Assembly: GCA_020404105.1 (NCBI GenBank)
Contig: JADBWH010000070.1
Location: forward strand, 1-36,611
Origin: Pseudanabaena sp. M53BS1SP1A06MG
Lineage (GTDB): Bacteria; Cyanobacteriota; Cyanobacteriia; Pseudanabaenales; Pseudanabaenaceae
Direction: 5' to 3'
DNA: 36,611 nt
Part shown: one piece after another, positions 1 to 8,220 of the stretch
How the letters are laid out: each line of letters begins with the position of its first letter
Numbering within the stretch: the stretch's first letter is position 1
The notes under the pieces: model-generated
Told to the model about the DNA's origin: nothing
What the model saw: only the letters and a program-made list of their open reading frames with translations
Database searches by the model: none
Position numbers and translations under genes: made by a program

Positions 1-2
1 AT

Positions 3-86
3 ATTTCTAAGAAATGGACTATGCCCATTCGCGATTGGAAACCTGCTCTCAATCGCTTTGCGATCCTCTTCGAGGATCGGCTCCAT
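3..86 (-). CDS. Possible start of a truncated ORF running off the left edge
   Basis: An ATG-started frame of 28 codons reads leftward out of the window (begins MEPILEEDRKAIESRF). It lies just inside a sequence with GACTGTCAAG and ATGTGTAAAG blocks (about 99-122, minus strand), which resembles the terminal repeats of IS256-type elements, so it may be the first codons of a transposase. I do not recognise the protein. Too little is visible to be sure it is coding. Confidence 0.3.
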   Translation of the reverse strand, partial: MEPILEEDRKAIESRFPIANGHSPFLRN

Positions 87-88
87 CT

Positions 89-511
89 CTAGCTTCTAGA
101 CTTTACACATTTTACTTGACAGTCTCCCAAAGTGAGATGCTCCCGGGGAAGGTTCTCGCCTACGCGAGTGTAAACCTCATCTCCCTCTATTGTTATATCC
201 CCTCCTGCTGGCGCATCTGGACTCCATTGCTGTGATTGGGCTGCCACTTTTTGCTCCCATCTCATGATACTTGTATGAGATTTTTCTAGTACTCTCCCAC
301 TCGCTCTAATTCCCATCCCCTCACTCCTCATTTTCAGTCCAAACGAAACTATGCTTGCTGGCTTTCTCAGCCTTGACATTGGCGTTCCTGTACGTTCACT
401 AAATCTCTTGCCGCATCCTTTACACAAATAGTTCTGGATAGCTTTGCCATCTTGGTGGTGATGTTTGCCATTTTTGATGATCTTTTCGCTTTGGCAGTGC
501 GGGCATTTCAT
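89..511 (-). pseudogene. IS1-family transposase, N-terminal fragment
   Basis: The fragment begins with a zinc-binding pattern of the InsA type (CPHC near residue 3, CKGCG near residue 30), followed by a helix-turn-helix-like stretch (SEGMGIRASGRVLEKSHTSI) and the start of the DDE domain (ITIEGDEVYTRVGENLP). This is the order expected for IS1-family transposases of cyanobacteria. After GENLP at about position 155 the family sequence stops and about 20 unrelated residues follow to the stop, so the catalytic domain is lost. The break coincides with the apparent end of another mobile element to the left. The remnant is probably inactive. Confidence 0.75.
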
Positions 512-600
512 TGCTTTTTCCTTGTCTTTTCCTCTATTTTCTCACATCACTAATTTACTGACCAGTGCCCGCCGCGCAAATAGCGTTATCGAACTCATGT

Positions 601-635
601 AAAAAAAGACCCACGTTAAGCGTGGGTCTTTTTTT
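601..635. terminator. Bidirectional rho-independent terminator
   Basis: An 8-bp perfect stem (GACCCACG/CGTGGGTC) with a TTAAG loop is flanked by seven A on the left and seven T on the right, so it can end transcription from both sides. It overlaps the stop codon of the CHAT gene (634-636), for which it is the natural terminator. Confidence 0.85.
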
Positions 636-2028
636 AGAGCCAATTACCCACCAAAACAAAGGAAGCCCAAAAGTACGGATGTTTGAGGTTTATATTACCT
701 GTAACCTGACTAAGAGGAATTGCAGGTAGATTACCAACTCCCTTGATTTGTCCAGATTCAACTCGCACTTTGCCTTCTAACAAATCTAATTGCGCTTGCT
801 GAATTGCGATCGCCTTACTCTTAGAAGTTGGGTAATAACTGTAAAAAGACAACATCAAGGGCGTAGTGCCTGCATCACTAACTGTCCATAATGAGGCAAG
901 TACACTCTTAGATTTATACACAAGAGCCACTCCACTCAACCCCAAGTTTTTCCCCACTGCGGTCTCACAGGCACTCAAAGTCAACATTTCAATTGGCTCT
1001 TCTCCCAATCTAATTGAGCGAAGATCGTTAAGCGAAAGCCGCTCATTCCAAAATTGAATAAAAGCACCATCAATGTTATCGCTCAAAAATTGTGCATGAG
1101 TCGCTAAATGGACAATTCCATAGTTGTTTTTACTTTGCTGCTTCTTGAGATTGTCAATTGTAAAGTCTTGGTTGAGAAACAGATTACCTTGCAAAATCCT
1201 AGCGGCGATTACCTTAGTTTCAACTTCCACATTCGGTAAAGCCGTAAACCCTTGCTGTGCTTGAGTTAATCCCATAACCAGTATGCTCGAACGGCGGCGA
1301 TCACGTAACTGTAAATTAACCAAACCCATTGATGGGATGGTTGCTGTGGCATATTTCTGAACTACGAATTTATTACCATCATGCAAAGCACTAATTGGAA
1401 TCGACCTTAAAGAGCCATCCATCACAAAAATTAGAGTTTTGATGCCCTCTGACTGTAAATCTTCATCTATTGGTCGGATGATCCAGTTATAGAGTTTCTG
1501 GGATAGAGGCAAGTAATCATCATTACTAGAATCGCGCAAAGAATTTAGAAATTCTTGTACTGTTTCAGTTACTTCAGAACTTTGTACATTAGGAACAACT
1601 TTACGGATTTCTTTCCCTGACGACGGCACGATTAAAATCTCTATACGGTCAGGAAAGACATTTGGATAAACCAAAGCAGTGGCACTATCTGTAACCTGTG
1701 CTGACTTTTGTATTGCATCTTGAACAAATGCAAAAGTGACTGGCGAAGGTGGCGAACACTTTGCATAGGCACAGACATCTTTGGTTATTTTGTCATCTAG
1801 ATCGCCGATGCTAGATCGAGTAGGAGTAGAAGGAATACATATTGTGTTGGTTAAGCGATCACAAAGTACTCCAAGTGGGCTAGACGGGAAAACAATCGGC
1901 GGTCCTGGGGGAGTAGGAGTATCACTACTGCTAGAAGGAAGAACCTGTCCTAAGGAGGGCGAAATACTACAAATCACGCCAATTACAACAGCACACCCAG
2001 TTTTCCAAATTAACGAACGTATTTTCAT
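634..2028 (-). CDS. Exported CHAT-domain (caspase-like) protein
   Basis: A 464-residue protein with an N-terminal hydrophobic signal segment (about residues 8-27, VVIGVICSISPSLGQ) and a proline/serine-rich linker. The second half is a CHAT peptidase domain: MDGSLRSIPISAL near 205, the histidine motif HLATHAQF near 309, the cysteine motif LSACETA near 347, and the usual CHAT ending HPYFWASFVLVGNW. Both catalytic residues are present, so it may be an active cysteine protease. Family members usually carry TPR repeats before CHAT; none are evident. The signal peptide implies export, unlike CHAT proteases of intracellular defence systems. It lies 47 bp downstream of the porin gene on the same strand and may be co-transcribed with it. 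The substrate is unknown. Confidence 0.85.
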   Translation of the reverse strand: MKIRSLIWKTGCAVVIGVICSISPSLGQVLPSSSSDTPTPPGPPIVFPSSPLGVLCDRLTNTICIPSTPTRSSIGDLDDKITKDVCAYAKCSPPSPVTFAFVQDAIQKSAQVTDSATALVYPNVFPDRIEILIVPSSGKEIRKVVPNVQSSEVTETVQEFLNSLRDSSNDDYLPLSQKLYNWIIRPIDEDLQSEGIKTLIFVMDGSLRSIPISALHDGNKFVVQKYATATIPSMGLVNLQLRDRRRSSILVMGLTQAQQGFTALPNVEVETKVIAARILQGNLFLNQDFTIDNLKKQQSKNNYGIVHLATHAQFLSDNIDGAFIQFWNERLSLNDLRSIRLGEEPIEMLTLSACETAVGKNLGLSGVALVYKSKSVLASLWTVSDAGTTPLMLSFYSYYPTSKSKAIAIQQAQLDLLEGKVRVESGQIKGVGNLPAIPLSQVTGNINLKHPYFWASFVLVGNWL

Positions 2029-2075
2029 AAACTTTGCTCTATCACTTTTTTGCTCTATTTTTTACAATCCATTTT

Positions 2076-3866
2076 TTAGAATGAGAAAGTCGTGCGAATT
2101 GTGCCAATCGTGACTGTGTCACTTGTTGAAGTCTGGGCAGGGTTAAACAAAAAGATCAGCCCAGGGGTAATGCTGATGCGATCGGTCAGCCGATGTACAT
2201 AGAAAAGTTCTACATGGGTTGTGCTAGCAGGCTGTGCACCTCTGGTATCAAATCCATTTAGAAAACTAGGGACATTGCCGATTGATAAATTACTACTCGT
2301 AATTTTGGGCGGTTGTCCAATATAGATGCCCCCCAGATTCCCTTGCTTAAACAGATCGGGAAAATTCAAATAGACCATCCAGTTCGTAGTTTCCACCGTA
2401 CCCGAAGCACCAATAACCGCATTAGATTTGGTATAGCCACCCCATGTCCCTAAAGTGACATAGGGGCTGATCCGCCAGTTGAGAGTTGCCCCGATCGCAT
2501 CCGTTAAAAAGCTTGAGCCAAGACCAATTACACTATCGCCAATTCCAGTATTGAGGGAGCCAGTTGTCGTGTATGAATGCAGGTAATAAAGCGCTGTATC
2601 AATCGAGTCCGTTGGCATCAGTGTGGCTTGTAACCCTGTAACATACGAACCACCCGTCAGTCCTCCCGTAGTGGGATTAGCAGGATTGCCTGCGGCATAT
2701 ACACCCTGCAAACTAATGCGATCGCTGATCTGCCAGTCAAACCCGATCCCTGCACTACCTGCACCAAGCCCTAAAATCGGATTGCGCTGAGCAAAGGCGG
2801 AAATTGGACCAGTTCCTGAACTTTCTACACGATTGGGACCACGAAATACAGCACTAGGAGCAACTCCAGCCGCACCAATAATGAAAGCAGCATTATTACT
2901 AACTTTAAAACGATAGGAGAGATCGGACAGAGTGATTTGATTAGCCGTCGTTCCCTCATATCCCAGTAATGTGTAACTATCTCGCAATGGCAACCTTGAA
3001 TTAAGAGCTAAATTACCCGAATTTAATCCCACAAGGAGGATACTACGATTGAAGGCATCAAATTGAGTGAGGAATGTAATTCCCAAGTTATAGCCAAAGG
3101 TGACATTTGTGCCTTGATCAGCTTCACCTACTGTCCGAATACCATCTCGCGGAGAAATATCAGCCGTATTGCCAAAACGTCCCTGTAATCCAAAGATTGC
3201 CTGACCGAAGAGTTTGGTTGTTGTTGAAAATTGCTGTGCTTCTAGGGTGGCAGTTTTTGCTTCTAAGGTATTCACCCGACCACGCAACACAGATAACTCC
3301 GTTGCAAATTCTTCTTGAAGTTTTTGAATAGTTGCCAGATCTTCTTTATTAGCTTTATCTGATAGACCTGTCGCAATGATTTCATTAATCCTATCTAAGC
3401 AAGCATTTAAACCTGCTGCAAATTCATATCGCGAAATAGCTTGTTGACCACGAAATTTATAATCGGGATAACCCGCAATACATCCATAACGTTCAACCAA
3501 AGATTGCAAAGCCGTAAATGCCCAGTCAGTTGATCGCACATCACTCAATTGAGAAACTGATGTCACTGATTGCGAGATATTTGTATCAACATTTTCATTT
3601 GGAGAAGCAACAATATTTGAAGAATCTTGGAGATTTACCAAAGAATTTTGAAGATTTCCTTTTCTTTCAATCTGAGATTTTGAGACATCCTTTTGATTAC
3701 TAATTTGATTGCTAATTTGATTGTTGTTCAGCTTTGATTTAGTCTGAGCGATCGCACTTGTATCCAATCCTCCTATTACAGCCAAAGTCAAAAGCAGCAA
3801 AAACTGCCAAGAAGATGCGAATAGTCGCAACAATATTTGTCTATCTACATAAACTCTATAAGTCAT
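2076..3866 (-). CDS. SLH-domain outer-membrane porin (OprB / cyanobacterial iron-uptake porin type)
   Basis: The frame is open from 3902, but the Met at 3866 (MTYRVYVDRQ) directly precedes a signal segment (LLLLTLAVIGGLDTSAIAQ) and is the better start, giving about 596 residues. An SLH domain follows (SQLSDVRSTDWAFTALQSL, then GCIAGYPDYKFRGQQAISR), which binds peptidoglycan-linked polymer. Next come a short coiled coil (about 200-225) and a long glycine/aromatic-rich beta-barrel of the OprB type. The last residue is phenylalanine (TTFSF), as in BAM-assembled barrels. This is the standard architecture of cyanobacterial major porins, which pass ions and small solutes; the specificity cannot be read here. 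The CHAT gene follows 47 bp downstream. Confidence 0.88.
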   Translation of the reverse strand: MTYRVYVDRQILLRLFASSWQFLLLLTLAVIGGLDTSAIAQTKSKLNNNQISNQISNQKDVSKSQIERKGNLQNSLVNLQDSSNIVASPNENVDTNISQSVTSVSQLSDVRSTDWAFTALQSLVERYGCIAGYPDYKFRGQQAISRYEFAAGLNACLDRINEIIATGLSDKANKEDLATIQKLQEEFATELSVLRGRVNTLEAKTATLEAQQFSTTTKLFGQAIFGLQGRFGNTADISPRDGIRTVGEADQGTNVTFGYNLGITFLTQFDAFNRSILLVGLNSGNLALNSRLPLRDSYTLLGYEGTTANQITLSDLSYRFKVSNNAAFIIGAAGVAPSAVFRGPNRVESSGTGPISAFAQRNPILGLGAGSAGIGFDWQISDRISLQGVYAAGNPANPTTGGLTGGSYVTGLQATLMPTDSIDTALYYLHSYTTTGSLNTGIGDSVIGLGSSFLTDAIGATLNWRISPYVTLGTWGGYTKSNAVIGASGTVETTNWMVYLNFPDLFKQGNLGGIYIGQPPKITSSNLSIGNVPSFLNGFDTRGAQPASTTHVELFYVHRLTDRISITPGLIFLFNPAQTSTSDTVTIGTIRTTFSF

Positions 3867-4064
3867 ATGAGCCGACTCCACAAACTCACAATAATCTAGC
3901 AAAGTATAATAATAAGAATGATCTCTATAGGTTTGAAGCTATGTTTGTCATCCCCTTAGTATCCTGCTTGTTTGAAAATAAAATATTTGCACATACTGTA
4001 CATTAAGAATACAAAAAAAGAATCAGTAAAATCAATTAAGAAATCTATTATTTGTATTCTAATT

Positions 4065-4194
4065 CTAAGTACAGGACAAAAATTTAAAAATAGAACGCCA
4101 AAACACCCTGAAACCGTTACTAGGCAAAGCTTTTGGACTTATTAAGTCAAATCCTTGCTGGGAGCGCGTTTCAAGTTTTTTGTCCTGTACTTAG
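4065..4194. repeat. 130-bp MITE with perfect 18-bp terminal inverted repeats
   Basis: The ends CTAAGTACAGGACAAAAA (4065-4082) and their exact reverse complement (4177-4194) bound a non-coding interior. No clear target duplication is visible. It lies in the 421-bp gap (3867-4287) between the divergent porin and kinase genes and is the only structure I see there. It could affect both promoters. Confidence 0.75.
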
Positions 4195-4287
4195 GCATAG
4201 CGTACAAAACACCAATTTGAATTTTAGGTATACTTATGCCTAACTATTTAGAAGGTAAGATGTTTTTGCCACTAACAAAGTTTTATT

Positions 4288-5367
4288 ATGCGACTTTGCA
4301 TCAATCCCAATTGCAATAACCAAAATCAAGACATTGTAGAGCTTTGTCAACAATGTGGCTCAGAGTTACTGATCGATCAAACCTATACTGTAAAGCGGTT
4401 ACTGAGTGACAAAAGCGGCTTTGGCACAATTTATGAAGTAGAAGATCCCAAACAACATCCTAAGGTACTCAAAATCCTTAAACCTGAGTTTAATGATCAA
4501 CCAAAAACGATCTCACTCTTTGAACAAGAAGCTTTTTTGTTAGGGAGAATTGAATCCAAGGGATTACCCAAAATTGACGCTTATATCCATCATTACTTAC
4601 CTGATCAAAAAATTCTTTATGGTATCGTCATGGAAAAAATTGAAGGTAGTAACCTGTATGAATGGATACGCAACCACAAGCCACTCTCTGAAAGAATGGC
4701 AATTGGTTGGATGCGGCAAGTTGTGCGCGTATTGCAAATCGTACATCAAAATGGCTACTTCCATCGGGATATCAAACCTTCAAATATCATGCTCAGACCA
4801 TCAGGTCAACTTGCTCTAATCGACTTTGGTACAGCAAGGGAAGCAACTTTTACCTATTTAGCAAAGATCGGTGGTGTTGGAGGTGTGACCCAAATCTCTT
4901 CTGCGGGTTACACAGCGTCAGAACAGGAACGAGGCTTTGCGATTCCCCAATCTGATTTCTATTCATTAGGGATGACATTTATCCATTTAGTAACAGGTAC
5001 TTATCCCCTTGATATGCATGATCCCATGACAGATATTTATCATTGGCGCAAATTGGCTCCTCAAATTTCCGATGATTTTGCACAACTACTAGAACGACTG
5101 ATCGCCAAAAGACCCGTTGACCGTCCGCCCGACTGCAATGCAATTTTACATAGTCTTGATGAAATTGATCGCCATGCCAAAGAACTACAAATTGAGCAGC
5201 AACTCCAATCAAAAAAACAGATTCAGCAAGCAGAGAAGAATCGCCAACGCATTTGGATCGGCTTAGCAATCACCTTAATCGGATTGGCTGGTTATGGGAT
5301 CGCTATTTCTAAGCGAATTATTCCTTCCCCAATTCCATTATCTCCATCCATCGTGCAGCCTAAATAA
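4288..5367 (+). CDS. Membrane-anchored serine/threonine protein kinase with N-terminal zinc ribbon
   Basis: A 359-residue Hanks-type kinase. Residues 4-23 hold four cysteines in two pairs (CINPNC and CQQCG), the zinc-ribbon head common in cyanobacterial kinases. The kinase domain follows: a glycine loop (LSDKSGFGTIYEV), an ATP-binding lysine in KVLKIL, the catalytic loop HRDIKPSN near 160, DFGTARE near 178 and an activation segment ending SAGYTASEQ. It therefore looks catalytically complete. One transmembrane helix near the C-terminus (about 323-342, IWIGLAITLIGLAGYGIAI) leaves only a short tail outside. The amidase gene begins 55 bp downstream on the same strand, so the two may form an operon; a role in envelope signalling would be inference. 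Confidence 0.92.
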   Translation: MRLCINPNCNNQNQDIVELCQQCGSELLIDQTYTVKRLLSDKSGFGTIYEVEDPKQHPKVLKILKPEFNDQPKTISLFEQEAFLLGRIESKGLPKIDAYIHHYLPDQKILYGIVMEKIEGSNLYEWIRNHKPLSERMAIGWMRQVVRVLQIVHQNGYFHRDIKPSNIMLRPSGQLALIDFGTAREATFTYLAKIGGVGGVTQISSAGYTASEQERGFAIPQSDFYSLGMTFIHLVTGTYPLDMHDPMTDIYHWRKLAPQISDDFAQLLERLIAKRPVDRPPDCNAILHSLDEIDRHAKELQIEQQLQSKKQIQQAEKNRQRIWIGLAITLIGLAGYGIAISKRIIPSPIPLSPSIVQPK

Positions 5368-5422
5368 ATTTTCAGAAGTTTCGATAAGTAAAAATAGTTA
5401 CTATTAAATACTATTAAACATT

Positions 5423-6415
5423 ATGCAGATTAAAAGATTATTCGCGATCGCAATTTTTTTACTGACCCTGACCAGTTTTATCCTCCTATCAGAACCAGCA
5501 AAAACAAAAGTAGTCGCCGATGCTAAGTTTACAGAAAACCGTTCACAAGAGACTTCAGTTAAGCTATCAAAATCCACAAAGTCCCAAAAAGTCAGCCAAA
5601 ATTTTTCATCTTTTAACCTGTCTCCAGCAATCAACCAATTTGCACCAGTCCAAGGCTGCGATATTCAACCGCCTGCGAATCCTCCCAAGCCTTCATTACC
5701 TGCATCTCTCACTACCACTCCCATTACCCTAGAGCGATTTCGCAAAGGTCAAGCAAGTCCTACATCTACTCAAAAGGCTCTTACCTATAACCCAAGGGAA
5801 ATCATTGCTTTGGCGGCAGCCTCTAACTATGGCGATCGCTACCTCAATGATCTATCAGGTAAACCCGCGAATAATTCACCCATTATCGTTCTCCATGAGA
5901 CTGTTGGCTCTGCTAACAGTGTGATTAGTTTTTTTCAAGAATTCCATTATGACGAGGATAATCAAGCGAGTTATCACACCCTAATCACCCTTGATGGAAC
6001 AATTATTTATTTTGTACCACCAGATAAGCGAGCTTTTGGGGCAGGAAATTCCGTATTTGTCAGTTCGATTGGAAAAGAAGCAGTTCAGACCAATCCCCAT
6101 TATCCACGCTCTGTCAATAACTTTGCTTATCACATTTCACTAGAGACTCCTGAGGACGGAATGCACAATGGTTATACCCATAGTGGTTATACAGATGCTC
6201 AATATCAGTCTCTAGCATGGCTAGTTGCCAAAACTAATGTCCCTTTAGAACGCATTACTACTCATAAAATCGTTGATTTATCTGGCTCTCGTATCGATCC
6301 CCGCAGCTTTGACCTTAATGTGTTTAAAAAGATCCTCAGCACCTATCCTAGAACCAATGAAATTGAGATTGGATGTACGCTGCCTGCTACAGATAAAAAG
6401 AAAGCAAAACAGTAA
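5423..6415 (+). CDS. Exported N-acetylmuramoyl-L-alanine amidase (Amidase_2 family)
   Basis: The 330-residue protein starts with a signal peptide (residues 1-28, LFAIAIFLLTLTSFILL). A low-complexity linker of about 100 residues follows, then an Amidase_2/PGRP fold from about 150: IIVLHETVGS (first zinc ligand), ASYHTLITLDGTIIYFVP, RAFGAGNS, HISLETP and the late histidine in TTHKIVDLSGSRIDP. These match the zinc-dependent enzymes that cleave the amide bond between N-acetylmuramic acid and the peptide stem. The product should act in the periplasm on cell-wall turnover or separation. A terminator hairpin lies 5 bp after the stop codon. Confidence 0.88.
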   Translation: MQIKRLFAIAIFLLTLTSFILLSEPAKTKVVADAKFTENRSQETSVKLSKSTKSQKVSQNFSSFNLSPAINQFAPVQGCDIQPPANPPKPSLPASLTTTPITLERFRKGQASPTSTQKALTYNPREIIALAAASNYGDRYLNDLSGKPANNSPIIVLHETVGSANSVISFFQEFHYDEDNQASYHTLITLDGTIIYFVPPDKRAFGAGNSVFVSSIGKEAVQTNPHYPRSVNNFAYHISLETPEDGMHNGYTHSGYTDAQYQSLAWLVAKTNVPLERITTHKIVDLSGSRIDPRSFDLNVFKKILSTYPRTNEIEIGCTLPATDKKKAKQ

Positions 6416-6419
6416 AGGT

Positions 6420-6441
6420 AGGAGATATGTCTCCTAGTTTT
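6420..6441 (+). terminator. Rho-independent terminator after the amidase gene
   Basis: The stem AGGAGA/TCTCCT with a TATG loop is followed by AGTTTTT, just downstream of the amidase stop codon. Confidence 0.65.
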
Positions 6442-6450
6442 TATGCGGAA

Positions 6451-6631
6451 TATGACTTACGCAAAACGAACGAATTTAGCTAGTGCTGCAAAGTGATTTT
6501 TTAGTAATTGTGTTGCGGGCGCTTCGCGCCCGCAACACAATTACATTGCATGACTACCTGAATTTATTTGTTTTGATGTACGTGTGGAGAGGGTTTTGCC
6601 CGCACCACGTCTACTCAATCCGTAAGTCCTA
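6451..6631. repeat. Decayed AGGACTTACGCA-type MITE interrupted by a perfect hairpin
   Basis: The left end reads GACTTACGCAAAACGAACGAATTTA and the right end CCGTAAGTCCTA, matching the ends of the intact 92-93 bp copies elsewhere in the window. The interior is about twice the usual length because a 41-bp palindrome (6504-6544) sits inside. The original stem (about 6572-6612) has lost perfect pairing, so this is probably an older copy. It fills most of the gap between the amidase and the glycine-zipper gene. Confidence 0.65.
6504..6544. repeat. Perfect 19-bp-stem hairpin with GC-TTC-GC tip
   Basis: Two 19-base arms are exactly complementary around a TTC loop, with the tip GGGCGC-TTC-GCGCCC. It is nested inside the older MITE. 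It has the same tip geometry as the other long hairpins in the window. Confidence 0.8.
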
Positions 6632-6759
6632 CTTTATTTTCACTTCATCACAGATTAAGTTTGAGCTTTGACAGATGTTTTGCGTAACTAAGGAACAAAG
6701 TAAGCTATTGATAAGTCTCTAGTTTAGATAGAACTTTATTGACATTGCCAAAGGCATTT

Positions 6760-7446
6760 ATGAGCGCTAAACATACCCCAAAATTAGCAAAAGTATCATC
6801 ACTGAGCATGGTACTCAGCTTAGTTGTAACATCTCTCATGTCCTCCCCCAGTGATGCGTATCAAAAGTTTCAACCACAATCAGCACAGAAGGTATCTCAG
6901 CAAAAGCAAATAGCACAGGTATTTCGCTCCACCTATAACTTACCTGTTGGTCAAGCGATCGCTACAAAAATCAATCGTCAAGATACCCTCTACATTGCTA
7001 AGGGCGAAACCGTTAACGCGAGTCTTCTAGTTGCCCAAGATATTGCCGCTAACAATGGTATTGTTTTAATTCCTTCTGGTGCTCTCATCGAAGGGCAATT
7101 TGTACCCGTAGAAGGTGGTTCTAAATTTATCGCCAAAAAATTGACGAGTCGCGGAGCTACAATCAGTCTCCAAGCAGAATCAGCATTAATTAATGATATG
7201 AAAGATCCGCGTGAGACTAATGCAGGATCAATTTTAACTGACGCTGGCATAGGCGGAGCCGCAGGCGCTGTACTTGGGAGCGTATTGCGTGGCGGTATCC
7301 GCATTGAGGATATTCTCGGAGGTGCGGCGGCTGGAGCCGTACTTGGCAATGTGACAGCACCTCAGGTAACGGTCATTGAGCCGAATACTGCTATTAATAT
7401 TGTCACTAAACAAACTCTCACCTTCGCGACCCGTGATGATTACTAA
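6760..7446 (+). CDS. Exported glycine-zipper protein of unknown function
   Basis: The frame is open from a TTG at 6739, but the ATG at 6760 gives a normal signal peptide (MSAKHTPKLAKVSSLSMVLS...) and about 228 residues. After a Q/S-rich linker a beta-rich stretch occurs (LPVGQAIATKI, GETVNASLLVAQDI), resembling small conserved cyanobacterial envelope proteins. Near the C-terminus two glycine-zipper segments (GIGGAAGAVLGSVLRGG and ILGGAAAGAVLGNV) suggest membrane insertion or helix packing. I do not recognise a named family. ClpS follows 129 bp downstream on the same strand; no functional link is apparent. Confidence 0.75.
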   Translation: MSAKHTPKLAKVSSLSMVLSLVVTSLMSSPSDAYQKFQPQSAQKVSQQKQIAQVFRSTYNLPVGQAIATKINRQDTLYIAKGETVNASLLVAQDIAANNGIVLIPSGALIEGQFVPVEGGSKFIAKKLTSRGATISLQAESALINDMKDPRETNAGSILTDAGIGGAAGAVLGSVLRGGIRIEDILGGAAAGAVLGNVTAPQVTVIEPNTAINIVTKQTLTFATRDDY

Positions 7447-7575
7447 GGATTGATTTTCGAGTGTTAGAATTAGCAAGAATGTAGCTGTAACTGTCATTAC
7501 TATACTTAAGCCAGAAAGCCGCAGTTATAATTTCAATTTTGAGATAATTCAAGATATAGAGCGTTTGTTGTAGAT

Positions 7576-7884
7576 ATGGCTATTTTTGCTGCTGTTCAAA
7601 CTCCCGAAAAAGTTAAAGAAACCGTAAGGGAAGTAATACGCAAACCTTACCCCAAGTATAAGGTCATTGTATTAGACGATGATTTCAATACTTTTGAGCA
7701 TGTTGCTAATTGCTTGATGAAATATATTCCCCACATGACCGAAGAGCTAGCATGGGAATTGACCAATCAAGTGCATTATCAAGGCTTAGCGATCGTTTGG
7801 GTGGGACCGATGGAACAGGCTGAGCTTTATCACGCCCAATTAAAACAAGCAGGGCTAACGATGGCTCCTCTTGAACCTGAATAA
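7576..7884 (+). CDS. clpS: ATP-dependent Clp protease adaptor ClpS
   Basis: The 102-residue protein has the ClpS core: YKVIVLDDDFNTFEHVANCL (residues 29-48; D-D-F/N-T lies in the N-degron pocket), a central helix, and HYQGLAIVWVGPMEQAELYHAQLKQAGL. Length and motifs are typical. ClpS binds the ClpA/ClpC unfoldase and delivers substrates with destabilising N-terminal residues. A MITE begins 2 bp after the stop codon and may double as its terminator because of its long stem. Confidence 0.95.
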   Translation: MAIFAAVQTPEKVKETVREVIRKPYPKYKVIVLDDDFNTFEHVANCLMKYIPHMTEELAWELTNQVHYQGLAIVWVGPMEQAELYHAQLKQAGLTMAPLEPE

Positions 7885-7886
7885 AT

Positions 7887-7979
7887 TAGGACTTACGCAA
7901 ACCGAATGAATTTATTACGCATTGGGTAGATATGTTGCGGGCTTCGCCCGCAACATATCTACCCAATGCGTAAGTCCTA
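7887..7979. repeat. Intact AGGACTTACGCA MITE (93 bp)
   Basis: The ends are TAGGACTTACGCA and TGCGTAAGTCCTA. Inside is a long stem with the tip GCGGGC-TTC-GCCCGC; the bases next to the tip are ATATGTT on the left arm and the exact complement on the right. The flanks are TA-rich, as expected for TA-targeting IS630-type mobilisation, which is inferred. Confidence 0.85.
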
Positions 7980-7987
7980 TAAATATT

Positions 7988-8024
7988 GAGGTTTTCATTT
8001 TGCCGTAGTTAAAATGAAAACCTC
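7988..8024. repeat. GGTTTTCATTTTGCC palindrome
   Basis: An inverted repeat of GAGGTTTTCATTTT around GCCGTAGTT. It shares GGTTTTCATTTTGCC with the IS630-type end at 36217 and the derived element at 29630-29735, so it is probably a shortened relative. Together with the preceding MITE it accounts for the first part of the gap between clpS and the ATPase gene. I see nothing further in 8025-8220. Confidence 0.6.
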
Positions 8025-8220
8025 GATACTTATCCTTTTGAGGCTGAAATTTTCAAAATTGAATTTACCAGAGCTAGCCAAGCTTCTGCGTTCGGAGTAA
8101 CACAATCATTTCTGAAACACTACCCTCTTTTTCTCGTTTTCTTAATCAACTTAGTCTAAACTCCAGTTAATATAGCGAAAATTGATCCTAGAAAATGTAT
8201 CGAAGTATCAATCAGGTTAT

